This document shows positions 20,851 through 35,800 of a stretch of DNA of 64,000 bases, piece after piece. The notes beneath the pieces are model-generated. The model searched no databases, was not told the DNA's origin, and saw nothing but the letters and a program-made list of their open reading frames with translations. The DNA lies in the NCBI GenBank assembly GCA_964035575.1, contig OZ037886.1, forward strand, positions 1,054,001 through 1,118,000. The letters are read 5' to 3'. Position 1 is the stretch's first letter. Every line of letters starts with the position of its first letter. The translations under genes were made by a program, and so were the position numbers. The DNA is from Rhynchopus sp. YZ270_cl-10 (lineage: Eukaryota; Euglenozoa; Diplonemea; Diplonemida; Diplonemidae).

Positions 20851-23800
20851 GTGTCGACCTACACAGAGACCTGCACGAATGTGGCAGTGCGCTACCAGCG
20901 GAGCATCAAGGAGGGTGTGACGGCTGTGAACAGCGCCCTGGCAGAGGCGAAGGCACGTATGCTGTCGCAGGAGTTCATGCTGGTTGCATCTGCAGCGGAC
21001 CTGAGCTTCGTGAACGAGCCGCTGAACGACGTGATGAACTACACCGGGGAGCTGTCGAACCAGTTTGACGAGCTGAACGACCGGACGATGGCAGCGCTGA
21101 CGGCGTCGCTGCCGTACGGGATCTCTGTGGGGTGCCAGGTGGACACAACGACGTTTGACCTGTTCCTGACGGTGGCGGTGAACGCGACCGGGACTGTGTC
21201 TGAGACGGTGGACCTGTCGGGGCTGCCTGCAGCAGACCTGGCGGCGCTGGGGCTGACGTTCTCGGACCCGTCTGTGTCGCTGTCGGGGTCTGTGTTCCTG
21301 GCGGGGACGATCTCGATCACGGTGAAGACGAGCGGGACTGTGGTGTCGGTGTCCGGGCTGTCGGCGGCGGTGACGGCGACCGGGGCGGTGGCGACAAACG
21401 TGGACTGGAAGGACGTGGGGTCTGTTGGGATTGCGGGGTCGGTGAGTGTGACAGGTGTGACGGTACCTGTGACGTTCCCGACGTCGACGTCTCTGTCGGA
21501 CTTCGTGGCGAAGCTTGGGGAGGTGCGCATTGGGTCGCTGACCGGGGAGCTGTCGGCGTCGCTTGCAGTGGCGGTTGCGGTGGACGCTGTGCCTGTGGGG
21601 CAGCTGCCGACGCCGGTGCTGACGGTGTACGACAACAACATGTTTGACGCAGTGCTGCCTGTGGTGACTGTGGACGCAGACATCACGTCGCTGGAGTCGA
21701 CGATTGTGGAGCTCCTGCGCCAGCTGGGGTCGTTCGACATTGACCTGGGTGCACTTGGGCTGTCTGGGCTGGAGCTGCCGAACGTGAACGTGTCGGCGCT
21801 GGTGAGCGGTGTGCCGGACATGCTGAAGCTGGCGCCTGTGGCGGAGCAGTACTTCCTGCTGTTCGTCGACGGGTCGGCGTTCCCGACGTTCAGCGGCCTT
21901 GTGACCTTCCTGAAGGAGAACCTTGCGGTGCCGCAGCTGACGACGTCGGTGTCTGTGAGCGGGGTGAACATGACCGGGGGGTGGTTCCCGGAGGCGGGGG
22001 AGGTGGCGCTGAACATCCACATGGAGCTGGGGTCGACGCTTGCGTCGGAGTCGTTCGGGGGGTCGATCTCGTCTGTGCTTGGGGACATGCAGGCACTGAC
22101 TGCGGTGTTTGACCTGATTGGGGCAACGGCGCCGGAGCAGTCGCTGGCTGTGCCGGACTTCTCTGCGGACGTGGCCTTCAGCGGGGATGTGGTGCTTGAC
22201 TTCACTGTGGGGCTGAAGACGGAGTTCATCAACACCGGGAACCTGACCGGGTCTGCGCTTGCGGGGAACGCGTTCCTGCGTGTGAACGACCTGTCTGCGG
22301 AGGTGAAGGTTGCTGTGGACCCGATCAACTTTGAGGCGGACCTGCTGCTGAGCCAGTTTGTTGTGCGCGACGGGTCGTTCGAGGTTGCCCTGGGGCTGCG
22401 TGCGGACTTCTCTGCGGCTGCTGCGGAGGAGGTGCCCGGGGCAGCGGTGTCGGCGTCGACTGTCGAGGCTGTGACGGAGATCACTGTGCTGGAGCTGCTG
22501 TCGGGGGGGTCGACGGCGGTGCTGGACTTTGTGAAGCAGCTGAACCTGGAGGTGTACGCGACCCTGGACGCCGTGGTGCCTGTGGAGCTGACGGCCGGGT
22601 TCGCCGGGAGCGACGTGAGCCTGTCGCCCATTGTGGAGCTGCACGACGAGAGCCTGCTGAGCGGGGGGCTGCCGGCGTTCTCGCTGGACATTGACCTGAA
22701 CTTCCTTGTGCCGTCGCTGCCCGGTGGGAAGGGGGGCAGCGGGAACGAGCTGGACTCTGTGATGGGGGCGCTGACAGACATGCTTGAGGGGATTTCGGGG
22801 ATCTCGCTGGACACAGCGTCGATCCCGAACGTGCCGCAGATCTCGAACCTCCTGAGCGGGCTGTCCGGAAAGGTGTCGTTCTCGACGGTGCTGACGGAGT
22901 ACCTGGACCTGCTGGTGAAGTTCCGCGAGCTGGCGAACGGGCTTGGCCTCGACCTGGCGCTGGAGACTGTGGGGGCGGAGGCGCTTGTGTCGAGCACGTC
23001 GTTCAACACGGACATCCTGGGACGCCTGCAGACACGCTTCCCGACGGTGTTTGTGAACTTCACGTCTGGGCTGACGAACTCGTACACCGGTGTGGACTTC
23101 AGTGTGCTCGACTACCTGCGCTATGTGCAGGTGGAGTTCGGGCTGGCGGCAACGCTTGCCTCTGCGGACGCAGACTTCGGGAAGAACGAGCTTGTGTGGT
23201 ACCTGGCGGTGAACGTCGACTACTCGCTGACGAAGGAGAACGCGTGGGCGCTGCTGAACCTGCTTGAGCTGACCGGGTACACCTCGGACAGTGCTGGCTA
23301 CCCTGTGGACAGCCTGCTTGCGCGCTTCGACCCTGCCGCACACCTGGTCGCCCTGCAGGCGAAGCTCGCGCTCACCAGCCTGTCGACCTTCAACCTGGGG
23401 ACGCTGGGAAGCTACGTTGCGAACAGCGCACCGACGCTGGGGGTGAACGTGAACTTCAACAAGGCGATCTTTGACCTGCTTGTGGTGACGTACCCCGACT
23501 TTGCGACGAAGTACGGGAACCTGACTGTGGGGGACCTGCTCCCGATGAACTCGGTGACAGGGGCGGAGTTTGACTGGCGCAACTACCTGACGGAGGTCGG
23601 GAGTGTGCTTGGGCTCTCGTCGACGGCGTCGCTCGACGTGTCGTCTGTGGCGGCGCTGTTCGGGAAGCGCCCGACAGTGATGGGGCTTGTGCGCTTCCTG
23701 AAGTCGCGCCTGCTGAACGGGATGTCGACGGGGCTGACCATTGGTGGGTCGGGCACGTCCTTCTCGGCCGACCTGATCACGACGGGCGGACGCTGGGAGC

Positions 23801-26800
23801 TGGCCGCGACACTCGGACTGCACTTTGACACCGGGGCGCTGAAGCCGACGGACGTGGTGACGGCACTGGAGAACGCGCTCTCGGGGCTGTTTGACGCGAT
23901 TGGGCAGGACAGCGTGGTGGGGTCGATTGCGTCGATCGGAAACGCGCTTGTGCAGCGCCTGAGCGGGCTGGACGCGTTCCTGTCCTTCAGCGCAGCTGCG
24001 CAGGTCGGGGTTGAGGCCGGTATCGACATCAAGCCGCTGATTGACGGGACTGGGTCGCCGCAGCTCTTCCTGCGTGTGCAGCAGTTCAACATGAGCATCA
24101 GCGCCGCAATCACAGACTTCACAACACCGATGGACTTCGGGGGGTCGTTCGACTTCACGGGGATTGTGAACGGGGAGATTGTGTTCTCGGCTGTGGCGTC
24201 GGGGGTGAACGCGTCGAACCCGCTTGTGCTGCTGGACGCGAGTGCGGGGGTGGACAACTTCACAATCACGCCGCTGACGGACGCGATCAGCCTTGGGGGC
24301 AGCATTGTGGCGGAGGTGGAGCTGGCCGGCGGCCCGCTGGACTCGTCGCTGTTCCTGGGTGTTGAGGACCTGGCGCTGTTTGACTCGACGGCACCGAAGT
24401 TCACTGTGGACGCGGAGATCCCGCGCGAGATGATGCAGGTTGTGCGTGACGGTCTGGCGGCGATGGGGGACGTCGGCCGCGACATCAACGGCTTCGACGC
24501 GCTGACAACAACGCTGCCGCTGATGAACAGGACGCTGCACGACGTGCTGAAGACCGGGGAGACCGGGCCGAACTGGGGAGACTTCCTGATCTGGGACACG
24601 GTGCTCGACCAGCTGTTTGCGGACCCGGCCTACGCAGGGTGTCTGGACGGGTCGACAAGCTGCCCGCGTGCCCGTGAGACGGTGCAGAAGTTCACGGACG
24701 GGATGGCGAACCTGACCCAGGGGTCCTTCACGTCGGACACCGGCGTGCCGGCAGCGTTTGTGAACGGTGGTATGGTTGGGAAGGAGTTCCAGCTTGCCTT
24801 TGGGCTGAACGGGAACCTGGAGGTGCTGGTGACGCCGCCGCTGTCGGAGCTGATTGACGACGACGACTTTGACTTCACCGGGACCGGGGTGCTGACGGTG
24901 GGGATCAACTTCGGGTTCGGGTTTGAGGTCAAGGTCGACACGACAAACGGGGCGGTGAACGTGACGACGGACGACATTGTGCTGCGTCTCGACAACTTCA
25001 CCATGGGGCTGACGATTGGTGCGGACGTGAGCGCCACGGCGTCGATCGGTATCCTGTCTGCGTCTGTGTCGAACGGTACCGGTGTGCTGGCAGCGGACTT
25101 CGGGGGGTCGATGAACGCCGGGGCGCCGCTGAAGCTGAGCGAGGTGACGAAGGGTAACTTCGCCTTCACGAAGTCGGCGACGCTGGACGCGTGCCTGCCG
25201 TTCTCTGCAGCAATTGGGTCGCAGGACCTGGGGGAGCTTGCGGGTGCGACGGGTGCGGAGAAGCCGCAGGTGTGCGTGAACGACTCGAACCTGTTTGACT
25301 CGACGGCGCCGACAGTGCAGACGCTGTTCATGGACCGCTTCATGGACTTCCGTGGGATGTCGCCGATCCAGATCATGGGGATTGTGCGTGGGCTGATCAA
25401 CGTGGTGCAGGAGTACCGTGAGTCGCCTGTGTTTGACCTGGCGCTGCCCTTCACGGACGTCGACGTGGGTGACATGCTTGACTTCACGGACACGCTGACA
25501 ACAGCGCTGTCGAACAAGATGGTCAAGGTGCAGGACGCGGCAGACCGGACAACGCTTGTGCTGTGCGTGGAGGGCGACGCGCTGACGACTGGGTGGAACG
25601 TGCCCGGAACGAACGAGAGCGCCTACTTCTTCGCAAACGTGTCGAGCAAGGTGATGTCGCTGGTGCTGAACGAGGAGCTTGAGGTTGAGGTGGCGCTGAA
25701 CGCGACTGTGATGTCGTCTGCGACGACGATTGCGGACCTTGCACTGCACCTGAACGAGGAGCTGTACAAGGCAGGGCTGGGGCTGTCTGTGGCGGCAAGT
25801 GTGCCTGTGGAGGGTGTTGAGTCCCTGCAGCTGTGCACGAACGCGTCGATCAAGGCAACCGACCTGCGTGTGCAGATTGCGCAGAAGAAGACCGGGAACT
25901 CTGCGTACAACGAGAGCGACGAGGCTGTGGCGGCAACGACGCTGCTCGGGTTCACCAGCGGCGACATCAAGGAGGCACCGCGTGTGGCGGCCTTCTCGTC
26001 GATCCCGGAGCTTGTGATTGTGCTTGCGGAGGCTGTGGGCGTGCCGTCGGACGTGCTGTCGTACACGTACGGGCCGTCTGCGGCGGACCCGTCGCAGTAC
26101 GAGCTGCTGTTCGCACTGGACCTGACGGTGGCACTGCCGACGCCGATGACGTCGCTGCTGCTGGGGGCGGAGGTGGAGCCGCTGTTCTCTGTGAACGCGT
26201 CTGCGGAGATTGCGCTGACGACGGATGTGCAGATTGGGTTCGAAATTGGTGCGCGCATGGGAACGTCGGCAGGGAACCTGTCCGTGACGGCGAACATCCC
26301 TGCGGCGCAGGAGTTTGCGAACTTCACACTGGCCTCGGAGCAGAGCTTCAACCTGAGCCTGGACCGCGTGCTGTACACAGTGGTGCTGCGCCCTGCGGAC
26401 TCCTTCTACGACGAGCTTGACTACCAGCTTGGTGTGCTGAACGCGACGCTGGGCGGGGCGAAGCAGGTGTGGGCACGCAACTACGAGAACACGACCTTCC
26501 TGATCCAGACGCTTGGTGTGCGCCGTCTTGAGGTGACAACGTCTGCGGAGTTCGAGGCGCTGACGGGGCTGGCGAGCGACAAGGCCAAGGCCCTGCTCTT
26601 CACACCTGTGGTGAAGAACCTGGCATTTACGGCGGACATGATGCTGACGGTGTCGGAGATCAACCTGGCGGCAACGCTGGCTGTGCTTGAGGCGGAGGCG
26701 TACGCAGGAAGCGGGTACATCGGGGTGACGGCGATTGCGGAGTTCGGGACGTCTGGCACTGCGATGCTGCTCGGGGACCTGCGCGACGCGATCATCGAGG

Positions 26801-29800
26801 ACCCGTTCTCGCAGATTGCGGCGAACGCGACAGTGTCGGCGGAGCTGGACGTGGAGGTGAGTGTCGGGATCCCGTCGCTCGGGTCTGTGTCTGGGACGGT
26901 CGGGGTGGTGATGAACCCGCCGTTCTTTGTGGAGCTGAAGGAGAACTTCTCGCTCCCGAACGCGTCGACAGACTTTGAGGTGACGATTGGGGGTGTGGAC
27001 CTGCCGGACTTCAAGAACCTGACGCTGGCGGACATCATTGCGCTTGTGTCGGACGGTGTGGACCTGCTCTTCGGGAACACCGCTGTGGACCCTGTTGTGG
27101 AGGGGCTGCTGTCGGACCTGCCGCTGCTGGACCTGGAGATCCCGCTGATCTCCTTCACACCGCGCACGATGGTGACGCAGATCCAGACGGTGCTTGGGAC
27201 GCTGGAGGGGCTGCTGGCGAACCAGACCGGGTCGGTGGAGCGCATTGAGCTGCTGATTGAGGAGGCCCTTGGGCTGCCTGCGCAGGACGGGTGCACGGGG
27301 TCGTGCCTGGTCGGGTTCACGTTCGCAGACAGCAAGCTGCTGCTTGAGGTGAACTTTGAGGCGTCGCCGACGCTGCCGGAGCTGTCGTTCGACATCAACC
27401 TGAAGGACATGATGGGATGGGCCGGGATCTCGCTCAACAGCCCGGATCTGGAGGAGCTGCTTGGGGAGTTCATTGACCTGGAGGCGAAGCTTGCCTTTGC
27501 GCTGAGCGGTGGGGCGAGTGCGACGCTGCAGCTGGGTGTGGACATCTCGTCGCGCCCGTTCCGCATGTTCGTGGGCGGCGGCACTGCGCTGCAGGTGAAC
27601 GTGCTGGCAAACGCGACCGGGTCGCTGACACTGACTCTCGGGCCGGTTGAGTTCGGGATTGAGAACGGGTATGTCGCAGTGACGAACGGGACGGACCACC
27701 ACGCGGCGTACCTGCGCTACGGGCTGACAGAGGGGACGAACTACTACCTGGACGAGGGGTTCTCGAACATTGTGAAGAACTTCTCGCTGACGTCGGCAGG
27801 AAAGGTGTCTGCGGAGCTCCCAATCACCGGAATTGACACGATGCTTGTGGAGATCCCACGCCTTGTGGACTTCCTGAACAAGGACTCCTCGAACGGGAAC
27901 TTTGTGGAGTTCCCCGGCGGGAACATCAGCAGCATTCTGGAGAGCATTGCGGGACCGCTGCTGAACCTGAACCCCATTGCCGCGATTCTGACGGACAAGG
28001 AGGCGGTGCTGAACGGTGTGGACGGGATGTTCACGAAGATCGACCTTGCCATCACTGCTGCGGACGGTGTGCTCGGGTCGATGGACGTGCCGATTGTGAA
28101 GAACAAGATCCGTGAGGTGATCCAGGAGGACTTCATTGGCAAGTTCCAGACGCAGCTGCGCGGGGAGCTGGAGTCTGCACTGTCGCAGGTGTCGGAGGAC
28201 AGCATGGCGCAGATTCTGCGGAACAAGATGGTTGACTTCTTCTCTGGGCTCGGGATCCTGAAGGGGGGCGACATCCCGATTGTGATCCGGAAGAAGGACG
28301 GGACTGTGCTGCCCGCACTTGAGGCGGACGGGTCGCTGATCTCGGGGTACCCGCTGGACGAAGCGGACGCTGTGGAGTGGGATGTGACGCTTGGGAAGGA
28401 CATCCTGTTCGCAACCCAGTTTGACTTTGACCTTGGGCTGAGCGAGCTGCCGCTGAAGCTGACGGCGGAGGGCGGTGTGGAGCTGCTTGTCGGATGGGAC
28501 TTCAAGCTCTTCTTCGGGATGTCTGTGTCGCGTGGGTTCTACCTGAACGTGAGCGAGACGGAGATGGCCGTGTACGCGTCCCTGAAGCTGCCCGGGCTGA
28601 AGGCGACCGGTGACCTCTTCATCCTCGAGGCGTCGATCACGAACCGCGACGACACCACCGAGCTGAAGGGACTGGCGACTGTCGACGTTGGTGAGACGGA
28701 CGGCGACGGCTACCTGACCTTCAAGGAGGTCAAGTCTGGCGGGGCGTCGCTTGTGCGTGCGAACGCGGCGTTTGAGGTTGTGGTCGGGATGGACCTGAGC
28801 CTGGGGCTGTCCTCGTCGGAGGGTCTGCCGAGGTTCACAACGTCGCTGTACACCTACTACGGGGCTTCGTGGGAGCAGAAGGCGACGAAGGGGACGGCAG
28901 CAGGGGAGACACTCGCCCTGGGGACGGCGAACGAGAGTATGTCTGTGGCGGACCAGGGGCCTGCGTCGGGGACCCTGCTGATGGTGGACGTCGGACTGGA
29001 CCTGGGCGAGTTTGTGACAAACATCCTGAAGCCGATCTTCGCAAAGCTGAGCGGGTTCCTGGGGCCGATCCGCCCGATCCTCGAGGCGCTGCAGAAGCCG
29101 CTGCCTGTGGTGTCTGACCTGGCGGGCCGCGACGTGTCGCTGCTGGCGCTGCCCGAGATCCTGATCAACGGACTGCTCGGAGCGGGTGGGCCTGTGCGCG
29201 GAAGTGTGAAGAACGTGCTGGCGTACGTGAGTGCGATTGCACAGGTGATTGACCTCGCGATTGCGGTGCTGGACGTGATTGACGAGCTGGCGACGTGGGA
29301 GGGTAACCTGAAGATCTCCTTCGGGAACTGGCAGATCAACAAGGACGGGTTCTCGCGCTACCCGGACACGGAGCCGCTGCCCGCTAACTACCCGACGACA
29401 GGCCGCTACGCACAGGTGCAGGACGACAGCGAGCCGCTTTCAAGTGCGTCGTCGACCGGGTCGTCGAAGATGAAGAACCTGATGTCGGCACTGACAAACC
29501 CGGACGCGATCTTCAACCTCCCGTTCCTGTCTGCGTCGGGTGTGATGGGGCTCATCACGGGCAAGGACGTGGACCTGTTTGTGGTGCAGACACCTGTGAT
29601 GGAGATTGACGTGACGATTGACTTCTGGTTCCCGCTTGCGGCAGGTATCCTTGTGGTCGACTTCTACGGGTCGTTCCAGTTCCGTGCGCGTGTGTCGATG
29701 GGTTACGACACGTCTGGTATCCGTCGTGCGATTGAGCAGGGGAAGCCGGAGCTGGCGCTTGACGGGTTCTTCCTGTCCGACACGGACATCCCGACCGGAA

Positions 29801-32800
29801 CCGGCGGTGTCGACATCCCCGAGCTGTACGCGGCGGGAACTGTGCGCATCGGAGCGACACTGAACCTGCTGCTTGCGAAGCTGAGTGGGTCTGGGGAGCT
29901 GTCCTTCACCGGAAGCATTGACCTGTACGACCCGAACGACGACGGAAAGATCCGCTTCAGCGAGATCAAGAGCATCATTGAGGCCGGGTCGTTCCTCGAC
30001 ATCTTCAACATCAAGATCAAGATGTGCGCGGGTGCGTCCTTCAGCGTCGACCTGTTCAACCCGTTCGTGAACTGGAAGTGCAAGTGGTACGGCTGCTGGC
30101 CGCGTGGACGCTGGGAGAGTGTGTACCGCTTCTCTGTGTACAAGTGCTTCTTGGAGCTCGACACGACGCCGCCGGCACTGCCGATTCTGGCGACTGTGGG
30201 AAGCAACACGCTGCAGCTGAACATGGGCCCGCGTGCCGGGGACAGGGTGACCGGCGACACGGCGGACAAGGGTGAGTACTTCACAATCCGCTACGTGAAC
30301 GGGGCGGCAGGGTCGGAGGAGGTTGAGGTGCTCTTCGGCGTCCCGCCGGCATCCGGACAGGACGACAACAGACAGGCACAGGAGTTCACGGACTTCCTCG
30401 CCTACTCCGGAAGTGGAGGAAAGTTCTCGGACACAATCCTGGTGGAGAACCCTGTGTCGCGCGGAGTCTTTGACGGAGGTGACGACAGCGGCTACGACAG
30501 ACTGATCCTCGACTTCTCGGGTGTGGTGACGGACCTTCCGGAGGGGACGCTTTCGGACGGGCAGATCACCGGGTTCGGGATGTCTGGGACGGGTATCCAG
30601 TACAGCAACTTTGAGGAGGTGACGATCTACCTGAACGGCCAGGCGAACCTGGTGACCATCACCGGGTCGACGGCGGGGACGAAGCTGTCGCTGTACCTGA
30701 ACGGCGGAAACGACAAGGTGGTTGTGACTGCGGGAGCGGCCATGGCCGGGGACGTGAACGTTGTGGGTGGAAACGGCCAGGACACGCTGTACGTGCTCTC
30801 GTCTGTGGGCGGGGCGGGTACGCTGTACTCGACCTGGGTGTCGCTCCCGTCGATGTCTGGCCAGCTGACCTTCAGCACGATTGATGTGCTGCGTGTGACG
30901 CTGACGAGCGGCGTGGACACGTTTGTGGTGGACTCGACACCGGCTGGTGCGTCTGTGGAGGTGCAGGCGGCAGGAGGCGCGGACACAATCACTGTCGGAA
31001 GCGGGTCGCTGTCGGACATTGTGTCGCCCGTGAAGGTGTCTGGGTCGAGCGTGGCAACCCTTGTGATTGACGACTCGATGGACACTGCAACCGGAAACGT
31101 CGGGGAGCTGACGGCAACACGTGTGACCGGGCTCGGGATGTCTGCGGACGGTGTGGTCTACAGCGCCTTTGTCAAGGTTGAGGTCAAGCTGCCGACGCAG
31201 CAGCCGTCGACCTTCACGATCTCGGCAACACACAGCGGGGAGACTGTGCTGACGGGAGGAGCGAAGGACGACACGCTGACGGTGAGCGGTGTGAGCGGAG
31301 AGACCTGGGTGAACGCCGGGGACGGCGAGGACAGCGTGATTGTGCCTGTGACGACGGAGGGGGACGTTGTGCTGAACCGCATCTCGCAGCTGCTGCACCT
31401 GGACGGGCAGAACGGAAACGACTCGTACAGCATCGGGTTCTCTGGGACCGGGCAGTCGCGCATTGAGCTGTCGGACACCGGGTACACGAACAACAACGGT
31501 GCGGAGGCGAACGTGCTTGTGGTGGGCGGAACTGCTGCGGACGACACGATTCTGTTCAGGAAGAACTTCATTGCGCTGATCCACTCGGACAGGTCTGAGG
31601 CGGAGCGTCTGGACATTGACCGCACAATCAACGGTGGCATCACGGTGAACGGACTTGCGGGCGACGACTCGTTCATCACGGACGGAACTGCCGGGATTGT
31701 GACGCAGAACGGTGGGGCCGGCAACGACCGTTTCCTGATTGGACAGCTGTACAACTCGCTGCGTGTGGAGGCGAACATGTCGGAGCCGGCAGACGCGTTT
31801 GACACGACCGAGACGACGGAGGGCTACCTGAGTGACGGAAACGGGGAGCACATGAACTGCAACGGAGAGAGCGGTGAGGACACGTTTGTGGTGATGCGGA
31901 ACCTGGGGACGCTGTCGCTGCGCGGAGGTGTGGGCAACGACCGTTTCACGGTGCGTGCGTTCGCGCTTGCGGGTGCGGAGGACCAGTCCCAGCCGGACTC
32001 TGCGCTTGGGGAGACGGAGGTCGCAACGGACGAGGGTGACGACGTGGTGTACTACACAATCAACGCGCCGGTGACGATTGACGGAGGACCTGGGTTCGAC
32101 ACACTGGTGGCGATTGGAACGGAGTTCCCGGACACGTTTGTGATCACGAAGGACGGAATCTACGGGTCTGGGCTGTACATCACCTTTGTCGGAATTGAGT
32201 CGGTGGAGCTGAACACAGCGGCGGGAGACGACACGATCTACGTGATGTCGACGGCGGCACACGTGCAGACGAACGTGTACGGCGGGCTCGGAAGCGACGT
32301 GGTGTACATCACGCCGCGCTACTCGGTGCCTGTGTCGAGCAGCGACCTGCGTGGACACAACGGTATTGTGGAGCACGCGATCTCGTCTGCAACGGACTCG
32401 TCGTACGACGGGCTTGAGGCGCACGGTGTGACGGCGTACATCACCGACCAGGACAACGCGTCGATTGCGATTGTGGTGCCGACGGAGATCCAGCTGGTGG
32501 AGGAGTCGTCTGGGGACCTGACGGGTGTGTACTACCTGCGCATGGGACACGCGATCAGCGGGTCGGGGGTGAACGACAGTGTCACGGTGAACATTGTTGT
32601 GCCCGGGGCACCGTCGGAGATCCCGGGGGCAGCGTCGGTGACGGTGTCGCCGAACATTGTGTCCTTCACGTCGCAGGACTGGTTTGTGCCGCGTGCGATT
32701 GTGGTGACGGTGACGACGGACCACGCCCTTGAGGGGAACGAGGTGATCTTCCTGGGACACGCTGTGGTGCAGCTGTCGAACCTCGACGGCTACGACACGA

Positions 32801-35800
32801 TGAAGATCCCGTCTGTGCCGGTGCGCATCATCGACGCGGACCAGGCCGAGCTGTACATCCTGGAGACGCCGGACACGACGACGGGCATGCGTGTGTCTGA
32901 GAGCGGGCTCGGGGAGGTTGGGACAAGCGTCGAGTACGACGTGGTGCTGCGCCCGTGTGTGTCGGGGGCACGCCCGCAGGACGTGGACATTGCGGTGAGC
33001 TACGACGCGGCGCAGGTGGTTGTGGAGCCGGCAACGTTCTCGTTCTCGTCCGAGTCGGCGAACCCGTGCAGGCAGACGGTGCGTGTGACGGCCGTGAACG
33101 ACACGCTTGTGGAGGGCTTCCACTTTGTGGCGCTGAACCACGAGGTGACGGTGGCGGCATCGAACGCCGTCTTCTACTCTGCATCCCTGGCGGCGGACGC
33201 GGTGAACGTGGAGATCCTCGACAACGACGCACCCGCACTTGTGGTGCTTGAGTCTGGGGGCACGACGGAGATGATTGAGGGCTGGTCGACGGACTCGTAC
33301 AACGTGTACCTGACGAAGGCGCCGGTCGGGGAGGTGACGGTCGACGTGAACGTTGTGGCCTCGGAGGTGTGGGGGAAGTCGTCGCTGACACGCGTGCAGG
33401 TGACGGTGTCGCCGACGTCGATTGTGTTTGACGCGTCGAACTACACGGAGTCTGTGACGGTGACGGTGACGCCGATTGGGGACGAGATTGTTGACCAGGG
33501 GGAGACGACACAGCAGTTCGCGTCGCAGCCGGCGCTTGCGTACCAGATCCAGGGTGCGCTGACGGTCGGTGGCGGGGAGGCGGACGGTGCGGTGACAACA
33601 CTGAAGGCGATCATGTACCCGGGTGAGCTGGACATTGAGGCCTACCCGGGACAGACGAACCCGTGGCTGACGGTGCGCGAGGAGCAGCAGGTGGACCGCC
33701 TTGTGGTGGAGAACACGGGCGGGTTCCTCCCGACAACGGTGACGCTGACGGAGGGGCGCATCACCGGAATGGGCATGGGAGAGTCGCGCGTGCTGGCGGG
33801 GACAACTGTGCTCGGGGGTGTGACCTACACAAGCATGGAGGAGGTGGTTGTGAACCTGGGCCCTGCAAAGGACGACGTGATTGTGAACGGAACCCACCTG
33901 GGGGCGACCTACGTGAACGCCGGAAAGGACGACGACACCTTCACGGTGCTGGCTGCGCACGGACCGGTTGTGCTGAACGGGTCCACTGGAAACGACAACT
34001 TCACCTTCGGGGCGGGCGACGGCCTCCTGGGCGGCATCAAGGACATGGTGGTCGCAGACGGTGGGGAGGGGACGGACTGGATGTGGGTGAACAACACGCA
34101 GGGGAACCCGCTCGGGGACGCTGGGTTCCTGACGCGTTCGGAGCTGACCGGGCTTGGGATGTACGCAACACGCGACAGCTCGTCTGTGATTGTGCAGGTT
34201 GTGGCTGTGCGCGGGACAAGCGGGTCGTTCGGGCTGAGCTTCACCGTGGACGGTGTGGCGAAGTCGCTCACATTTGCCGTCGGAACGTCTGCGGAGACGA
34301 TGGAGGCAGACCTGCAGGCAGCGGTGTTCCCTGTGTCGGATGTGTGCGGAACTGCGGGCATCGGGGCGTGTGTGCAGAGCTTTGCCGTGGACAGGCTGCC
34401 GTGGGGCTACGTGGTGCGCTACGTCGGTGAGCTTGCGGTGGAGGGAACTGCGAGCGCGATGGTGCTGGACACGACGAACGTGGTCGGGGCAGAGGAGGAG
34501 CTGCTGGACTTTGTGCGCATTGACTCGCGCCCGATGCGGGCCGGTATGCTGTACGTCGGTGTGGAGTCTGTGGACATTGACCTGGCAACGGACCTGGCGG
34601 ACACGCTGAACATCCGCGGAACGTCGGTGCCGACGGTGGTGCGCTCGCACGCCGGGGACGACACGTTCGTGGTTGGGTCGGACGCACTGGTGCTGAGCAA
34701 CACGGCGGCAACGACGGTGCAGAAGGTGGAGGGACGTCTCGACTACGTGGAGGCGCTGCTGACGCTGGACGGCGGGTCTTCTGGACGCACGCGCCTGCTT
34801 GTGTCTGACAGCGTTGCGACGGCAGGGAAGCCGGCTGTGGCGCTGACGGCGGGCCTGATCACCGGCCTTGCGCCTGCGGACATTGTGTACACGGGTGCGG
34901 ACTACTCGCGCGGAGTGACGCTGTGGCTGTCTGCCCACGCGGACACGGTTGTGGTGTCGTCGACCTTCGGGTCTGAGGCGAACGTGAGTGTGGCGGAGGA
35001 CGTGCGCACGATCACGCAGCTCTTCACGGGTGCTGGCGCGGACAAGGTGACGGTGGCGCTTGCGGACAAGGTGAACGGGTTCTTCGTGGTCGGCACGGAG
35101 GCTGGTGACGACGTGGTGGACGCGTCGACGTCGACGCTGCCGCTTGTGATTGTGGGTGGGTTCGACGACGACACCATCCTTGCCGGGCTCGGGGACGACA
35201 TCATCTTCGGCGACACCGGAAACCTGATTCTCGGGGGCGTGGACACGGTGGGTGTGCCGGAGGGAAGCACGGCAGCGCAGAGCGGGGTGCTGTCGCTGCG
35301 GTCGTCTGCGTTCACGGACCACGTGAACGAGTGCGCTGCGGGCGGGAACGACACGATCACAGCTGTCGGAACTGCGTCGTACCTGGTGTTTGGTGGGGAC
35401 GGGAACGACACGATCACGACGGACGCGGGTGAGGACGTTGTGTTCGCGGACTACGGGTTTGCGGCCTTCACGCACGGGGACCTGACGCGTGCGGAGTCTG
35501 CCTGCAGCAGTGCGGGTGGAGCGGACGTGGTGGTGACGGCGTCGGGCCACGACGTGGTGCTCGGTGGAAACGGTGTGGACACTCTGACAACGGCGGCAGG
35601 GGCGGACGTTGTGGTGGGTGACCACGGGTCTGTGGTGCTTGCGTACCCGGGTGCGGCGCGTCTGGTGACGTCTGTGGCGACGACGATCCGCGAGGCGGGT
35701 GAGGGGGACTTCATCTATGCCGGGGAGGATGCGGACATTGTGCTTGGTGGTGTTGGGGCGGACACTGTGTACGCCGGCACGGGCGACGATGTGGTCTTCG

